A stretch of DNA of 46,326 nt, taken from contig OMPY01000005.1 in the NCBI GenBank assembly GCA_900313105.1, forward strand, positions 1-46,326, in the 5' to 3' direction. The translations under genes were made by a program, and so were the position numbers. Source of the stretch: an uncultured Pseudomonadota bacterium. GTDB lineage: Bacteria > Pseudomonadota > Alphaproteobacteria > Rs-D84. Shown one piece after another: positions 1 through 7,057 of the stretch. Every line of letters starts with the position of its first letter. Within the stretch, counting starts at the first letter, position 1. Below the pieces are notes generated by a model. That model was not told where the DNA came from, did no database searches, and saw only the letters and a list, made by a program, of their open reading frames with translations.

Positions 1-18
1 TTGCATTCAGGGGTAAGT

Positions 19-60
19 TTGTCATCCTGAACTTGTTTCTTGTCATCCTGAACTTGTTTC
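19..60 (+). repeat. tandem duplication of a 21-bp unit
   Basis: Two identical 21-bp copies lie head to tail at 19-39 and 40-60, each containing GTCATCCTGAACTTG. The second runs straight into the palindromic repeat at 65-96. No open reading frame with a ribosome binding site covers it, so it reads as part of a dispersed intergenic repeat cut by the window edge. Confidence 0.75.
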
Positions 61-64
61 AGGA

Positions 65-96
65 CCCTATGGCGGACCAAGCCCGCCATGACAAAA
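65..96 (-). repeat. dispersed palindromic repeat, copy 1
   Basis: A 32-bp stretch is repeated exactly, in opposite orientation, at 2661-2692. Its core forms a hairpin with ATGGCGG pairing with CCGCCAT. A T-rich edge on one side would let it act as a weak terminator. The two copies bracket the first 2.6 kb of the window, but nothing between them looks like a transposase. Confidence 0.8.
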
Positions 97-201
97 AAAG
101 CAATTGTGCGTCACACATTATCATTACAGGCTTAGTCTTGAATCTGGAACCACAACAACACAATCGTCCACACCCCAGTAAACACAAGAGTCTAGACATT
201 T

Positions 202-267
202 GTATTGACAATTGTAAATACATTGGTATAGTGCCTTGTGGATACAACAGTATTGAACATTGTATAG
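202..267 (+). promoter_or_regulatory. promoter with operator-like palindromes ahead of the RHH/DinD-like cassette
   Basis: A strong sigma-70-type promoter is visible: TTGACA at 205-210, a 16-bp spacer, and TATAGT at 227-232. A nearly perfect 20-bp palindrome (202-221, GTATT..ACAATTGT..AATAC) covers the -35 box. A related GTATTGA..ATTGTATA copy lies downstream at 250-266. Repeated palindromes over a promoter are the usual operator layout of ribbon-helix-helix regulators that repress their own operon. The next gene encodes such a protein, so autoregulation is a reasonable inference. Confidence 0.6.
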
Positions 268-278
268 GATAAAATCTT

Positions 279-506
279 ATGCCAAATGTGATGCAGCAAC
301 TCTTTGTGATGAACATCGAATCCCTGCTTCGGGAATATGCGGCATACCGCGCCTTTAATAAATCAGATGCGGTTATAAATATGCGAATTCCACGTCCGAT
401 ATTGGACAAATTAAAAGAACTTGCGGACACACATCACGTTCCGTATCAATCACTTATTTCATCGGTCCTGTTTTCGATTGCAAACACGGACGAAGACAAG
501 GGGTAA
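279..506 (+). CDS. small ribbon-helix-helix-like (CopG-type) regulator or antitoxin
   Basis: This 75-residue protein has a C-terminal half (about residues 34-66) with the pattern of a ribbon-helix-helix DNA-binding domain: a short strand, INMRIPRPILDKLKELA, followed by a helix with VPYQSLISSVLF. That wording is typical of CopG-type antitoxins whose DNA-binding strand is followed by 'PYQ.LI'. AGGAT at 266-270 is correctly spaced for the ATG at 279. The next gene starts six bases after the stop, and its Shine-Dalgarno sequence overlaps this stop, so the two are co-translated. The promoter carries palindromes this protein could bind. Family assignment rests on pattern only. Confidence 0.6.
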   Translation: MPNVMQQLFVMNIESLLREYAAYRAFNKSDAVINMRIPRPILDKLKELADTHHVPYQSLISSVLFSIANTDEDKG

Positions 507-512
507 AAGAAA

Positions 513-1421
513 ATGCAAGATTATTCATATCAAAATATTTTCGACACACTAAATTCCACAAAACAAACAAAATCGATTGCGCGTGAATATATAACCCCAT
601 CTTTGTGGCCAAAGAAAATACCAAATCAAACAACCACCGCAAATACCGGAACTGATGTTTGGTTGTTAACCGATGTCCTTGGGACCGTAAAAAATTTGGA
701 AATAAAAGATTATCAGAGCAGTTCCACCATCGGAAACATTCTACGCGAATACGCGCCGGCGAACATGTTACCAAATCAAAAATTTGAACTTGTTGATAAC
801 CATATGCACATAATCAAAGTTACTGATGAAAGCATGACGGCGGAAATATCCCGCTATGCCGCATGGGCGATTATGAAAGAAATCGGAAAACACAACAACA
901 CAACTTTTCACCAAGAATATTTTATATATCCAAAACAAGATTTAACCACCATCGTTGCCCGCGTTAATGAAATATCACGAATTGATGCCCGCGAAAAAGT
1001 CAAAACATACAAGAAAAAAATCGACGGCATCCTTGGCACTCTTATAAACCAAAATTATCAATTTGGAAAATTTTATCTTTTGCTATACAATTGGTTATTT
1101 CCAAGAGAATATAATTCTACAAATGACGATTTACCAAATTATTCCCATATTACAGATTATATGAACCACAAATTATTACCACTATACGCAAATGCTTTGG
1201 AAAACATAGTTAACCGATACAACAATTTACGAAATAAAACATATAACAACCTTTATACAATCTCACAAAATGAAATGCTCTCTATTCGCAAGCACTTTGC
1301 CGATGCACACGATTCACCGAAACAAAACCTTTCTTTTACGCCAGTAAAAAATGTTATTGCCGACCATGAAAAACGCGAACAAACATTTATAAATAAACAC
1401 ATTCATGAAAAAGTAAGGTAA
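513..1421 (+). CDS. DinD-like / BRO-type protein, partner of the upstream regulator
   Basis: This 302-residue protein is not confidently assigned. Read by eye it is collinear with E. coli DinD: a BRO-N-like start (VWLLTDVLGT), then ISRYAAWAIM against LSRYACYLVV, EYFI against TYFA, RIDAREKVKTYKKKI against the charged helix of DinD, and ITDYMNHKLLPLY against ILDHMGSTELAAN. DinD is a DNA-damage-inducible protein reported to act on RecA filaments, and related KilA/BRO proteins are common in phages. Low GC and high Asn/Lys/Ile set it apart from its neighbours and suggest recent acquisition. With the regulator upstream it could be the effector of a two-gene defence or toxin-type module, or a phage remnant. 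Confidence 0.45.
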   Translation: MQDYSYQNIFDTLNSTKQTKSIAREYITPSLWPKKIPNQTTTANTGTDVWLLTDVLGTVKNLEIKDYQSSSTIGNILREYAPANMLPNQKFELVDNHMHIIKVTDESMTAEISRYAAWAIMKEIGKHNNTTFHQEYFIYPKQDLTTIVARVNEISRIDAREKVKTYKKKIDGILGTLINQNYQFGKFYLLLYNWLFPREYNSTNDDLPNYSHITDYMNHKLLPLYANALENIVNRYNNLRNKTYNNLYTISQNEMLSIRKHFADAHDSPKQNLSFTPVKNVIADHEKREQTFINKHIHEKVR

Positions 1422-1425
1422 AAAA

Positions 1426-1456
1426 ACGGCGCAAACGCGCCGTTGAATTTTTTTTG
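1426..1456. terminator. bidirectional Rho-independent terminator
   Basis: A 7-bp perfect stem, ACGGCGC (1426-1432) with GCGCCGT (1437-1443) and loop AAAC, has an A run before it and a T run after it. It lies between the convergent DinD-like gene and the VirB2-like gene and can serve both. Confidence 0.85.
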
Positions 1457-1465
1457 TTTGTGGCT

Positions 1466-1813
1466 TTATCCAAGTGCTTTGACGACACAACCAAAGTATT
1501 CAGAGCCTGCCTTGGATCCAACAAATTGCAAAATAAGACCAACACCGAACAAAACAAAGAACCCAACAAACATGCCGATACCTTTGTCCTTCAAATCATC
1601 TTTTTTAACTTCACCTTTCTGAATCCATCCCCATGCCCAATCCATCAATATGAACGCAGCACCAATAAACGCAAGTGTCCGCAATGTTTGGATCACAGGT
1701 TTCAAACTTTCAATCAATTTACAGGCACCATCGTTGTCCGCCGCGAACGCCGGCAAATTCGCCATAACAAAAGTTGACACAATCAAAAAATACTTTGAAA
1801 TTTTACTTTTCAT
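1466..1813 (-). CDS. VirB2/TrbC-like small secreted membrane protein
   Basis: The 115-residue product starts with a clear signal peptide, cleaved near ANLPAFA, residues 1-24. It has two hydrophobic segments, about 44-64 (TLRTLAFIGAAFILMDWAWG) and 79-99 (IGMFVGFFVLFGVGLILQF). The polar loop between them, KGEVKKDDLKD, should be cytoplasmic. This is the size and topology of VirB2/TrbC pilin subunits of type IV secretion systems. No other type IV secretion gene is in view, so the role is open. AAGGAGA lies just upstream of the ATG. It could equally be an unrelated two-helix envelope protein. Confidence 0.5.
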   Translation of the reverse strand: MKSKISKYFLIVSTFVMANLPAFAADNDGACKLIESLKPVIQTLRTLAFIGAAFILMDWAWGWIQKGEVKKDDLKDKGIGMFVGFFVLFGVGLILQFVGSKAGSEYFGCVVKALG

Positions 1814-1879
1814 ACTAAATCTCCTTTTCTCCTACAATTTTATCACAAAACGAACAAGGTTTCAAATAAAAAAGTAGAA

Positions 1880-2075
1880 AGTGCTAGTAGATAGTGTAAG
1901 TGGTTAGTGAACCACACCCCGCTGGGTGGACATCACCCGCAAAATTTGAAAAATTTTGTGGGGCCCGATACCCGACACCTCTCTCTAGAGGAGAACTTTG
2001 CTTTCTGGAACTATTACGCAATTATGGATTGATTCCAGAGAATTTACTAACCACTAATCACTAACACTAACCACT
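1880..2075. repeat. intergenic repeat element bounded by inverted TTAGTG-rich ends
   Basis: The left edge (1884-1913) is a run of AGTG/TTAGTG words. The right edge (2046-2076) carries the same words on the other strand (ACTAACCACTAATCACTAA). Between them sit the hairpin at 1932-1970 and fragments such as CTCTCTAGAGGAGAACT that resemble pieces at 8640-8770. No reading frame is supported here. It looks like a decayed MITE-like element or mosaic of several short repeats. Confidence 0.55.
1932..1970 (-). repeat. TATCGGGCCCCAC hairpin repeat, copy B
   Basis: On the minus strand the unit reads TATCGGGCCCCAC, then a stem CAAAATTT / AAATTTTG with a short loop, then GGGTGAT. The flanks match the copy at 10855-10897 almost exactly, while the stem sequence differs and is still paired. 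Confidence 0.7.
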
Positions 2076-2103
2076 AAAAAAACACCGCCCGGGGTGGGCG
2101 GTG
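2076..2103 (-). terminator. terminator of the 2124-2519 lipoprotein gene
   Basis: An 8-bp stem, CACCGCCC (2083-2090) with GGGCGGTG (2096-2103), is followed on the minus strand by a run of seven T residues. It lies 20 bases after the stop of the lipoprotein gene. Confidence 0.85.
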
Positions 2104-2123
2104 CAACCAACAACAAACAAAAC

Positions 2124-2519
2124 TTATTTTGCGGTCAACGCGAAAAACTGACCTGAAACCGGAACCAATTCCGCCTTGCATTCACAGCACGGCTTTTCAA
2201 CCGGTTTTGTCACCGCAACGGGTTTCGGCTTACGATTTGCAACCGTCGCCGGCGCCAAGACATGACGTTTGTTACGATCCATACGACCCGCATTATCACG
2301 TGCAAACAAATCTTCGCAACGGGTATTTTTATAAACGATACGGTTTTCGTCATCGAATTCTTCGACCTTTTCTGAAAATTGTTCTTCCGAAGATTCTTCC
2401 GAATAATACACACAATTATCACCGCGTTGGACATAGCGCACGCCACCACGATAATAATCATAGTATGAACAACCCGTAATCACACCGGCCACAATCATAA
2501 AAGACAAAATTTTTTGCAT
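2124..2519 (-). CDS. small putative lipoprotein
   Basis: I place the start at the ATG whose complement is at 2517-2519, preceded by GGAAAG, giving 131 residues. Upstream in-frame codons lack a ribosome binding site. The N-terminus MQKILSFMIVAGVITGC is a lipoprotein signal with lipobox ITGC, so the mature protein should be anchored by Cys17. The mature part is rich in Tyr and Glu near the N-terminus. It has a Pro/Lys spacer (RKPKPVAVTKPVEKP) and a CCEC motif near the C-terminus. It is a single gene with its own terminator. I recognise no family. It is likely an envelope protein. Confidence 0.7.
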   Translation of the reverse strand: MQKILSFMIVAGVITGCSYYDYYRGGVRYVQRGDNCVYYSEESSEEQFSEKVEEFDDENRIVYKNTRCEDLFARDNAGRMDRNKRHVLAPATVANRKPKPVAVTKPVEKPCCECKAELVPVSGQFFALTAK

Positions 2520-2958
2520 TTTCTTTCCTTTGTTTGTTAAATCTCTCCGGCCCCCGATTCGTTCAAGCGTATTGTTGCACAACCATCCGCCATGTCAATG
2601 ATTTTTTAGTGAGCAGGGATTAGTAAAAAAAGAAAGGAACACAATCCAACCCTTTTTTACTTTTGTCATGGCGGGCTTGGTCCGCCATAGGGCATAAAAT
2701 TTCTGTGACGAATAATGCGAAATTATTGCGAAATAGTCATCACAACTGCCTAGCCCTATTGCGGCCTGCGCCGCAATAACAAGAAAAAAACTGAATGTAC
2801 ACAAACACCAAGCCAGGGCAAAGCCCTGGCGCAGTCTCGGCGTAGCGTTTATCACACGAAGTTTTAACGAAGTGTGATAGCGAAGACGGATTACCACTAA
2901 CAAAAACATCTTGCATAAAAACAAAATCTGCTCTACCGTTTATGGCGAGGGAACTTTC
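2520..2958. repeat. non-coding stretch filled with palindromic repeats
   Basis: This 439-bp gap before fba contains four repeats and no convincing gene. They are the exact inverted copy of 65-96 at 2661-2692, a 9-bp-stem hairpin TATTGCGGC/GCCGCAATA at 2757-2778, GCCAGGGC/GCCCTGGC at 2812-2830, and a longer hairpin at 2834-2887. In the last, TATCACAC pairs with GTGTGATA and GTCT with AGAC around GCGTAGCG and GCGAAG words. The short minus-strand frames here are repeat sequence without ribosome binding sites. Confidence 0.7.
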
Positions 2959-3906
2959 ATGTTTTACGAAAAATTTGGTCTTGTGAATACGGCGGAAATG
3001 TTCGCACACGCGATGGCGCATCGGTACGCAATCGGCGCGTTTAATTTCTATAACATGGAAACACTTGTCGCGATATCCACCGCCGCACGCGAAACAAATT
3101 CACCAATTATATTGGCGGTATCCGAATCGGCGTTGGAATATATGGGCGACGATATGCTAATGTCGATGATTTCCGGGCTAAAATTATCAACAAATGAAAG
3201 GGTTGCATTGCACCTTGATCACGGACATTCGTTTGAATCATGCGCCCGCGCGATTGACATTGGTTTTTCAAGCGTCATGATTGACGCAAGTGCATTACCG
3301 TTCCAAGAAAACATTGCGCTTTCCGCACGCGTTGCCGAATACGCACACGCCCGCGATGTCACGGTCGAAGCGGAAATTGGTATAATCGGCGGCCACGAAG
3401 ATAAAAATACGCATGCCGCAAATCAACTTTACACCAACCCAAATGACGCAATTGAATTTGTTGCACGCACAAATGTCGATTCGCTTGCCATCGCAATTGG
3501 CACATCACACGGTGCGTATAAACGCCGGTCCGATTCGGAACAATTGCGATTCGATATCCTGCGCGAAATTGCATATCGATTACCGAATTTCCCGCTTGTT
3601 TTGCATGGCGCATCAAGTGTTCCAAAATTACTTGTCGATACAATAAATGAAAACGGTGGCAACCTGAACACGGCGCGCGGCATTCCAACCGACCAATTAC
3701 GCCAGGCGATTTTGATGGGCATTTGCAAAATAAATGTAGACACCGATTCGCGCCTTGCATTCACCGCCGGCGTACGTTTGGAAATGTCCGAAAACCCAAA
3801 TGAATTTAATCCACGTAAATATCTGGGCCTTGGGACCAGCGCGGTTTATGAAAATACAATCAATGAAATTACAAACATTATGGATTCGACTGATAGATTA
3901 CGATAA
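2959..3906 (+). CDS. fba: class II fructose-bisphosphate aldolase
   Basis: This zinc-dependent aldolase splits fructose 1,6-bisphosphate into dihydroxyacetone phosphate and glyceraldehyde 3-phosphate in glycolysis, and the reverse in gluconeogenesis. The 315-residue chain shows the class II landmarks in order: HLDHGHS (85-91; Asp87 catalytic, His88 zinc), VEAEIG (137-141), GTSHGAYK with His184, LHGASS with zinc ligand His216, and the phosphate-binding INVDTD segment. I choose the ATG at 2959 because GAGGG precedes it at the right distance. An upstream in-frame ATG at 2911 adds 16 residues without motifs. It appears monocistronic behind a repeat-rich region. The related tagatose/ketose-bisphosphate aldolases are the main alternative. 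Confidence 0.92.
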   Translation: MFYEKFGLVNTAEMFAHAMAHRYAIGAFNFYNMETLVAISTAARETNSPIILAVSESALEYMGDDMLMSMISGLKLSTNERVALHLDHGHSFESCARAIDIGFSSVMIDASALPFQENIALSARVAEYAHARDVTVEAEIGIIGGHEDKNTHAANQLYTNPNDAIEFVARTNVDSLAIAIGTSHGAYKRRSDSEQLRFDILREIAYRLPNFPLVLHGASSVPKLLVDTINENGGNLNTARGIPTDQLRQAILMGICKINVDTDSRLAFTAGVRLEMSENPNEFNPRKYLGLGTSAVYENTINEITNIMDSTDRLR

Positions 3907-3909
3907 AAT

Positions 3910-5268
3910 TTATCTGCCTTTTTTTATCGCGCACAACCCATGATTTGCCCGATAATCGTCAATTTGGCGTTCAATATCATGTGTCGGATTCAAAAGCCAT
4001 GCCGAACGTTCCTCAAAACAATCTTGATATAAATCATAATCATCGCGAAGCCCGGTCGAAAACATTTTCCAACCGTATTTATCCATTTCTTGTCTAACTT
4101 TTTGCGGTGGCATACTTATTGAATAATGCTGCTTCAACCAAGGGGACTTTGCCACAATCGTCTTGATATCCATAACCGACACCAAATTACTATGCGAGCA
4201 AGATTGTATTCCCAACATGTATTCCTTCATACGCGTTCCATACAACCCCAACTCCGACAAATTAGCATTTGCATAGTGACCAAAAATTTCATGTTTTATC
4301 GTTCCAACAACGGTATTAACATCCTGCACCCACGATTTGGCACTTGTTATTCCCCAATTTGCCGTATTGAATTTTATCTCACCATTTGCTTCATTATAAA
4401 ACCCACCTACACCTGCATACTTATTAAGATAAAGTTCAATTTTAACTGGTTTTTTTGCGTTTTTGAAAATCCCGGAATTTAATTTTCTTTCAAGCAATTT
4501 TGCAAAACGTTCATACGCATCAGGGTCTGTTTGATTGGAATCAAAATTCTTTACACAATACGTCAATTCGTCATCAGATGCCAAAATTTCCACCATTTTA
4601 TCATTTACAAATTGAACATATTTATCTTTGATAACTTTTGGCACCGCATTCCAAAGAATCTTATCTTGTTTATCGGCGACCGTCGCTAATGCATCAATGT
4701 ACAAATTATACAGATAATAATATTCATTCATTGTATCCGTCAGTTCCTGACTTGGGGCATCACCCAAATCTGCATCTTTATCTTTCAGCAAAGATACAAA
4801 ATCGATATGACCACCAAGTTTATTTGCTAATTGGTCTATTTTTTGTCTTAAACCTTCAATATACTTTGCATCATTATCATACACGGCGTCAATCTGTTGA
4901 CATATTTTCTTCTCATCATAATACATGGATGCATCATCTTCGATTGGCCGCCACAATTCAGGATGAGAATACAATATCTTTTGAAGTTCGTGTCTTTTGT
5001 GCACACGTTCAAGAAATAATTTTTTCAATTCTGGATAATTATCCACCTCTGGTAATAAATTCCCATTTTCATCTGTCAATGCGCTAAGACCGCACGATTC
5101 CATCATATTAGAAATCGGCTCACAAGAATCGCAAACAAAATGATATAAACTTTCGGCATATTGACGCAATTCATCAAGATTTTCGACATTACCCCCAGAC
5201 GTCGCAACAGCCTTTTTGTTTGCCGATGATTTCCTTGCACCAAAAATTTTTTCCCAAATTTTCTTCAT
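3910..5268 (-). CDS. unrecognised protein with an HExxxH metallopeptidase-like motif
   Basis: The 452-residue product starts at the ATG at 5268, preceded by AAGGGG. It has no signal peptide or membrane span. Residues 30-270 are mostly charged helical sequence with several Cys (VCDSCEP at 45-51). The C-terminal third contains TIKHEIFGHYAN, an H-E-x-x-x-H motif (His326, Glu327, His331), with an acidic FEERSAW segment at 418-424 that could give a third metal ligand. HExxxH occurs in a few zinc peptidase families, and a HExxGHYG-type wording occurs in domains of large phage polyvalent proteins. I cannot assign either. The protein is probably cytoplasmic with its own promoter. It is convergent with fba, three bases apart. 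Confidence 0.6.
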   Translation of the reverse strand: MKKIWEKIFGARKSSANKKAVATSGGNVENLDELRQYAESLYHFVCDSCEPISNMMESCGLSALTDENGNLLPEVDNYPELKKLFLERVHKRHELQKILYSHPELWRPIEDDASMYYDEKKICQQIDAVYDNDAKYIEGLRQKIDQLANKLGGHIDFVSLLKDKDADLGDAPSQELTDTMNEYYYLYNLYIDALATVADKQDKILWNAVPKVIKDKYVQFVNDKMVEILASDDELTYCVKNFDSNQTDPDAYERFAKLLERKLNSGIFKNAKKPVKIELYLNKYAGVGGFYNEANGEIKFNTANWGITSAKSWVQDVNTVVGTIKHEIFGHYANANLSELGLYGTRMKEYMLGIQSCSHSNLVSVMDIKTIVAKSPWLKQHYSISMPPQKVRQEMDKYGWKMFSTGLRDDYDLYQDCFEERSAWLLNPTHDIERQIDDYRANHGLCAIKKGR

Positions 5269-5291
5269 GTACAACCCCTTAACTAACCCGA

Positions 5292-5320
5292 ACAATAATA
5301 CAAAAACAAACAAATGTCAA
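5292..5320 (-). promoter_or_regulatory. promoter of the HExxxH gene
   Basis: On the minus strand TTGACA (5320-5315) is followed after 17 bp by TATTGT (5297-5292). The expected transcript start is about 15-20 bases before the AAGGGG ribosome binding site. It directly follows the efp terminator. Confidence 0.65.
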
Positions 5321-5330
5321 CAAAAAAATA

Positions 5331-5361
5331 ATAAAAAACGAACCGGCGCGACTTGCCAGTT
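5331..5361 (-). terminator. terminator downstream of efp
   Basis: AACCGGC (5341-5347) pairs with GCCAGTT (5355-5361) through one G-T pair. On the minus strand it is followed by CGTTTTTTATTATTTT. It separates the efp transcript from the HExxxH promoter. Confidence 0.7.
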
Positions 5362-5373
5362 TCACCAATCCCC

Positions 5374-5503
5374 GTTCCACGAAACCTCGGCGAAGTGGAA
5401 ACCAACACTATCTACTATAAAAATAAATTAGAATAATGCAGATGCGGGTTCTGACAACGGCGAAGTGTAGTTAAACCTACATAAGACGTTGCCAAAACCC
5501 GCA
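5374..5503 (-). other. two stem-loops in the efp 3' untranslated region
   Basis: The region between the efp stop and its terminator holds two hairpins. One pairs GTTCCAC (5374-5380) with GTGGAAAC. The other (5443-5503) is long: TGCGGGTT pairs with AACCCGCA, then CAACG with CGTTG, then TGTAG with CTACA, separated by internal loops of similar size on both sides. Both contain the word CGGCGAAGTG, which also occurs in the repeat at 2834-2887 in related form, so they may be repeat insertions rather than a functional RNA. Confidence 0.5.
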
Positions 5504-5519
5504 GATGTGTTGTTATAAT

Positions 5520-6089
5520 TTATTTTGCCCTTTCAACATATTCAAGTGTTTCTGTATTCACGACAATTTTTTCGCCCTGCTCTATGAATACAGGAACCTG
5601 AACGCGAACGCCATTATCCAAAATTGCCGGCTTGCCGCCACTGCCTGTTGCGGTTTGCCCCTTTAACGCCGGTTCGGTTTCTTCGACCGTCGCGATTACG
5701 GTCTTTGGCAAACTCATCGACACGGGTTGACCTTCGACGAAATTGGTTTTCACGGTCATTTCCGGCGCAAGGAATTTAACCTGTTCCCCAAGCGCATCAA
5801 GTGGCATTGTAAATTGTTCGTAATCATTCAGATTCATGAAATACGCATCTGTCCCATCGGAATACAAATATTGGCACTCCACATCTTCGACCATCAATTT
5901 TTCAACCTTGTCTTCGGCGCGCCAACGGTCACCGCCCTTGTTTCCTGTATCAATATCGCGCAGGTCCGCCTGAACAAACGCGCCGCCTTTGCCCGGTTTA
6001 ACCTTGGTAATTGATGTCACGGTATACCGCCGGCCATTGTGGGAAATAACCCAACCAACCCGCATATCATTTGCTGTCACAGATGCCAT
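5520..6089 (-). CDS. efp: translation elongation factor P
   Basis: EF-P binds ribosomes stalled at polyproline stretches and promotes peptide bond formation. The 189-residue length is standard. The N-terminal KOW-like domain carries the loop KPGKGGAFVQ with Lys34, the position modified in other bacteria. The two OB-type domains follow (VEDVECQYLYSDG; TVKTNFVEGQPVSMSLP). The C-terminus has GVRVQVPVFIEQGEKIVVNTETLEYVER, where most family members have the signature (KR)VPxFIxxGE(KR)IxVdT. The start is set by AAAGGAAT upstream. No epmA/epmB-type modification gene is in view. It is monocistronic, ended by the stem-loop at 5331-5361. Confidence 0.97.
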   Translation of the reverse strand: MASVTANDMRVGWVISHNGRRYTVTSITKVKPGKGGAFVQADLRDIDTGNKGGDRWRAEDKVEKLMVEDVECQYLYSDGTDAYFMNLNDYEQFTMPLDALGEQVKFLAPEMTVKTNFVEGQPVSMSLPKTVIATVEETEPALKGQTATGSGGKPAILDNGVRVQVPVFIEQGEKIVVNTETLEYVERAK

Positions 6090-6161
6090 TTTTAATTCCT
6101 TTGGTTTAATTTAACGCGACAAATAATAAAAGAATTATATAAAAAACGCAAGTTTTTTTGA

Positions 6162-6968
6162 TTAAAAACGATACATCAACCCCAACTTTACAATCGGAAA
6201 GTATTTAACCTTGTCCGCTTCGCGCTGCGCATCACGCAGTGCATCTTGTTTATCCTGTTCCAATTCATCCGGGTCAACCAACGCCCAATCAGACCCATTC
6301 CATTTAAATAAATCCCCATCCGGCACATCCAAACCTATTTTCGCAACCTTGCGCGTAAAGACAACGCCCGCATCGAAATAAATCTTAAACCCGGCAACAA
6401 GGCCCAAATCGAACCCCGTTCCAACATACGGCCCATCATATTTCCAATCCGCCATTGCCCGCGCATGAAACGCGCCGTCCGCATACCTGTATCGATTATG
6501 CCCCAGGCCGAATTCGCCGTTTTCATCACCGCCCGCAACATGCGCCGTCGCATCAAATTTCCCGCCATAGTATCCACCACTTATCCGCCACCCACCAAGG
6601 AACCAAGTATTACCAAACGGGTAAAAATCCAACATTCCGCCAAAATGTTTTGCCTCTATCTCTGCGCCATTGACCGATATGGAATCACCGATTTTTATGT
6701 TCCGGTCGTCCACCAAATGATTAATTGCCGAATTTATCCCCGAACGCACAATTTTCGTCCCGGCAAAGTCAATTCGATATCCCAACCTTTTACCCCAAAA
6801 CGATTCGGCATTTTTATTCACATACCCCGTAAAGGCGTTAAGCCCCGTTGTCGCGGAAAGCCCGACCCCGAACTGTGTTCCCGTCGGATACGCATACGCG
6901 CCAAGCGGCAAAACACACAACACAAACAAAATTTTAAAAAATTTCAGCAACGAAAAAATTCCTTTCAT
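6162..6968 (-). CDS. outer-membrane beta-barrel protein
   Basis: The start at 6968 gives 268 residues beginning with a signal peptide, MKGIFSLLKFFKILFVLCVLPLGAYA. The rest alternates polar and aromatic residues as in transmembrane beta strands (WFLGGWRISGGYYGGKF, VGTGFDLGLVAGFKIYFDAG). It ends in GLMYRF, where the terminal Phe is the usual sorting signal for the BAM machinery. Between the last strands lies an Asp/Glu/Gln-rich segment (DPDELEQDKQDALRDAQRE) that would form a long loop or plug. The ribosome binding site is weak. It is divergent from the gene at 7058. I recognise the fold type only, not a specific porin family. Confidence 0.7.
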   Translation of the reverse strand: MKGIFSLLKFFKILFVLCVLPLGAYAYPTGTQFGVGLSATTGLNAFTGYVNKNAESFWGKRLGYRIDFAGTKIVRSGINSAINHLVDDRNIKIGDSISVNGAEIEAKHFGGMLDFYPFGNTWFLGGWRISGGYYGGKFDATAHVAGGDENGEFGLGHNRYRYADGAFHARAMADWKYDGPYVGTGFDLGLVAGFKIYFDAGVVFTRKVAKIGLDVPDGDLFKWNGSDWALVDPDELEQDKQDALRDAQREADKVKYFPIVKLGLMYRF

Positions 6969-7044
6969 AATAAAAATAAAATAATCCCCAAAAAATATCA
7001 ACATTGAATTTCACTTTCATCTTTTTTTTAGGGTTAATTTATGA

Positions 7045-7050
7045 TATAAT
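7045..7050 (+). promoter_or_regulatory. -10 box of a probably leaderless gene
   Basis: A perfect TATAAT ends seven bases before the ATG at 7058, so transcription should start at or next to the start codon. No ribosome binding site is present between them. No good -35 box is seen. Confidence 0.6.
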
Positions 7051-7057
7051 TCAAAAC

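Noticed and set aside
19-60. Possible CRISPR start
   Set aside because: The 21-bp copies touch each other without spacers, and there is no cas gene in the window.
33-272. Open frame of 79 codons at the window start
   Set aside because: It runs through the tandem repeat and the palindromic repeat, has no ribosome binding site, and overlaps the promoter and operator region of the next gene.
2595-2924. Minus-strand frames between the lipoprotein and fba
   Set aside because: They are made of palindromic repeats, overlap each other in different frames and lack ribosome binding sites.
5443-5503. Known riboswitch or small RNA after efp
   Set aside because: The shape does not match a class I can name, and it lies downstream of the gene rather than in a leader.
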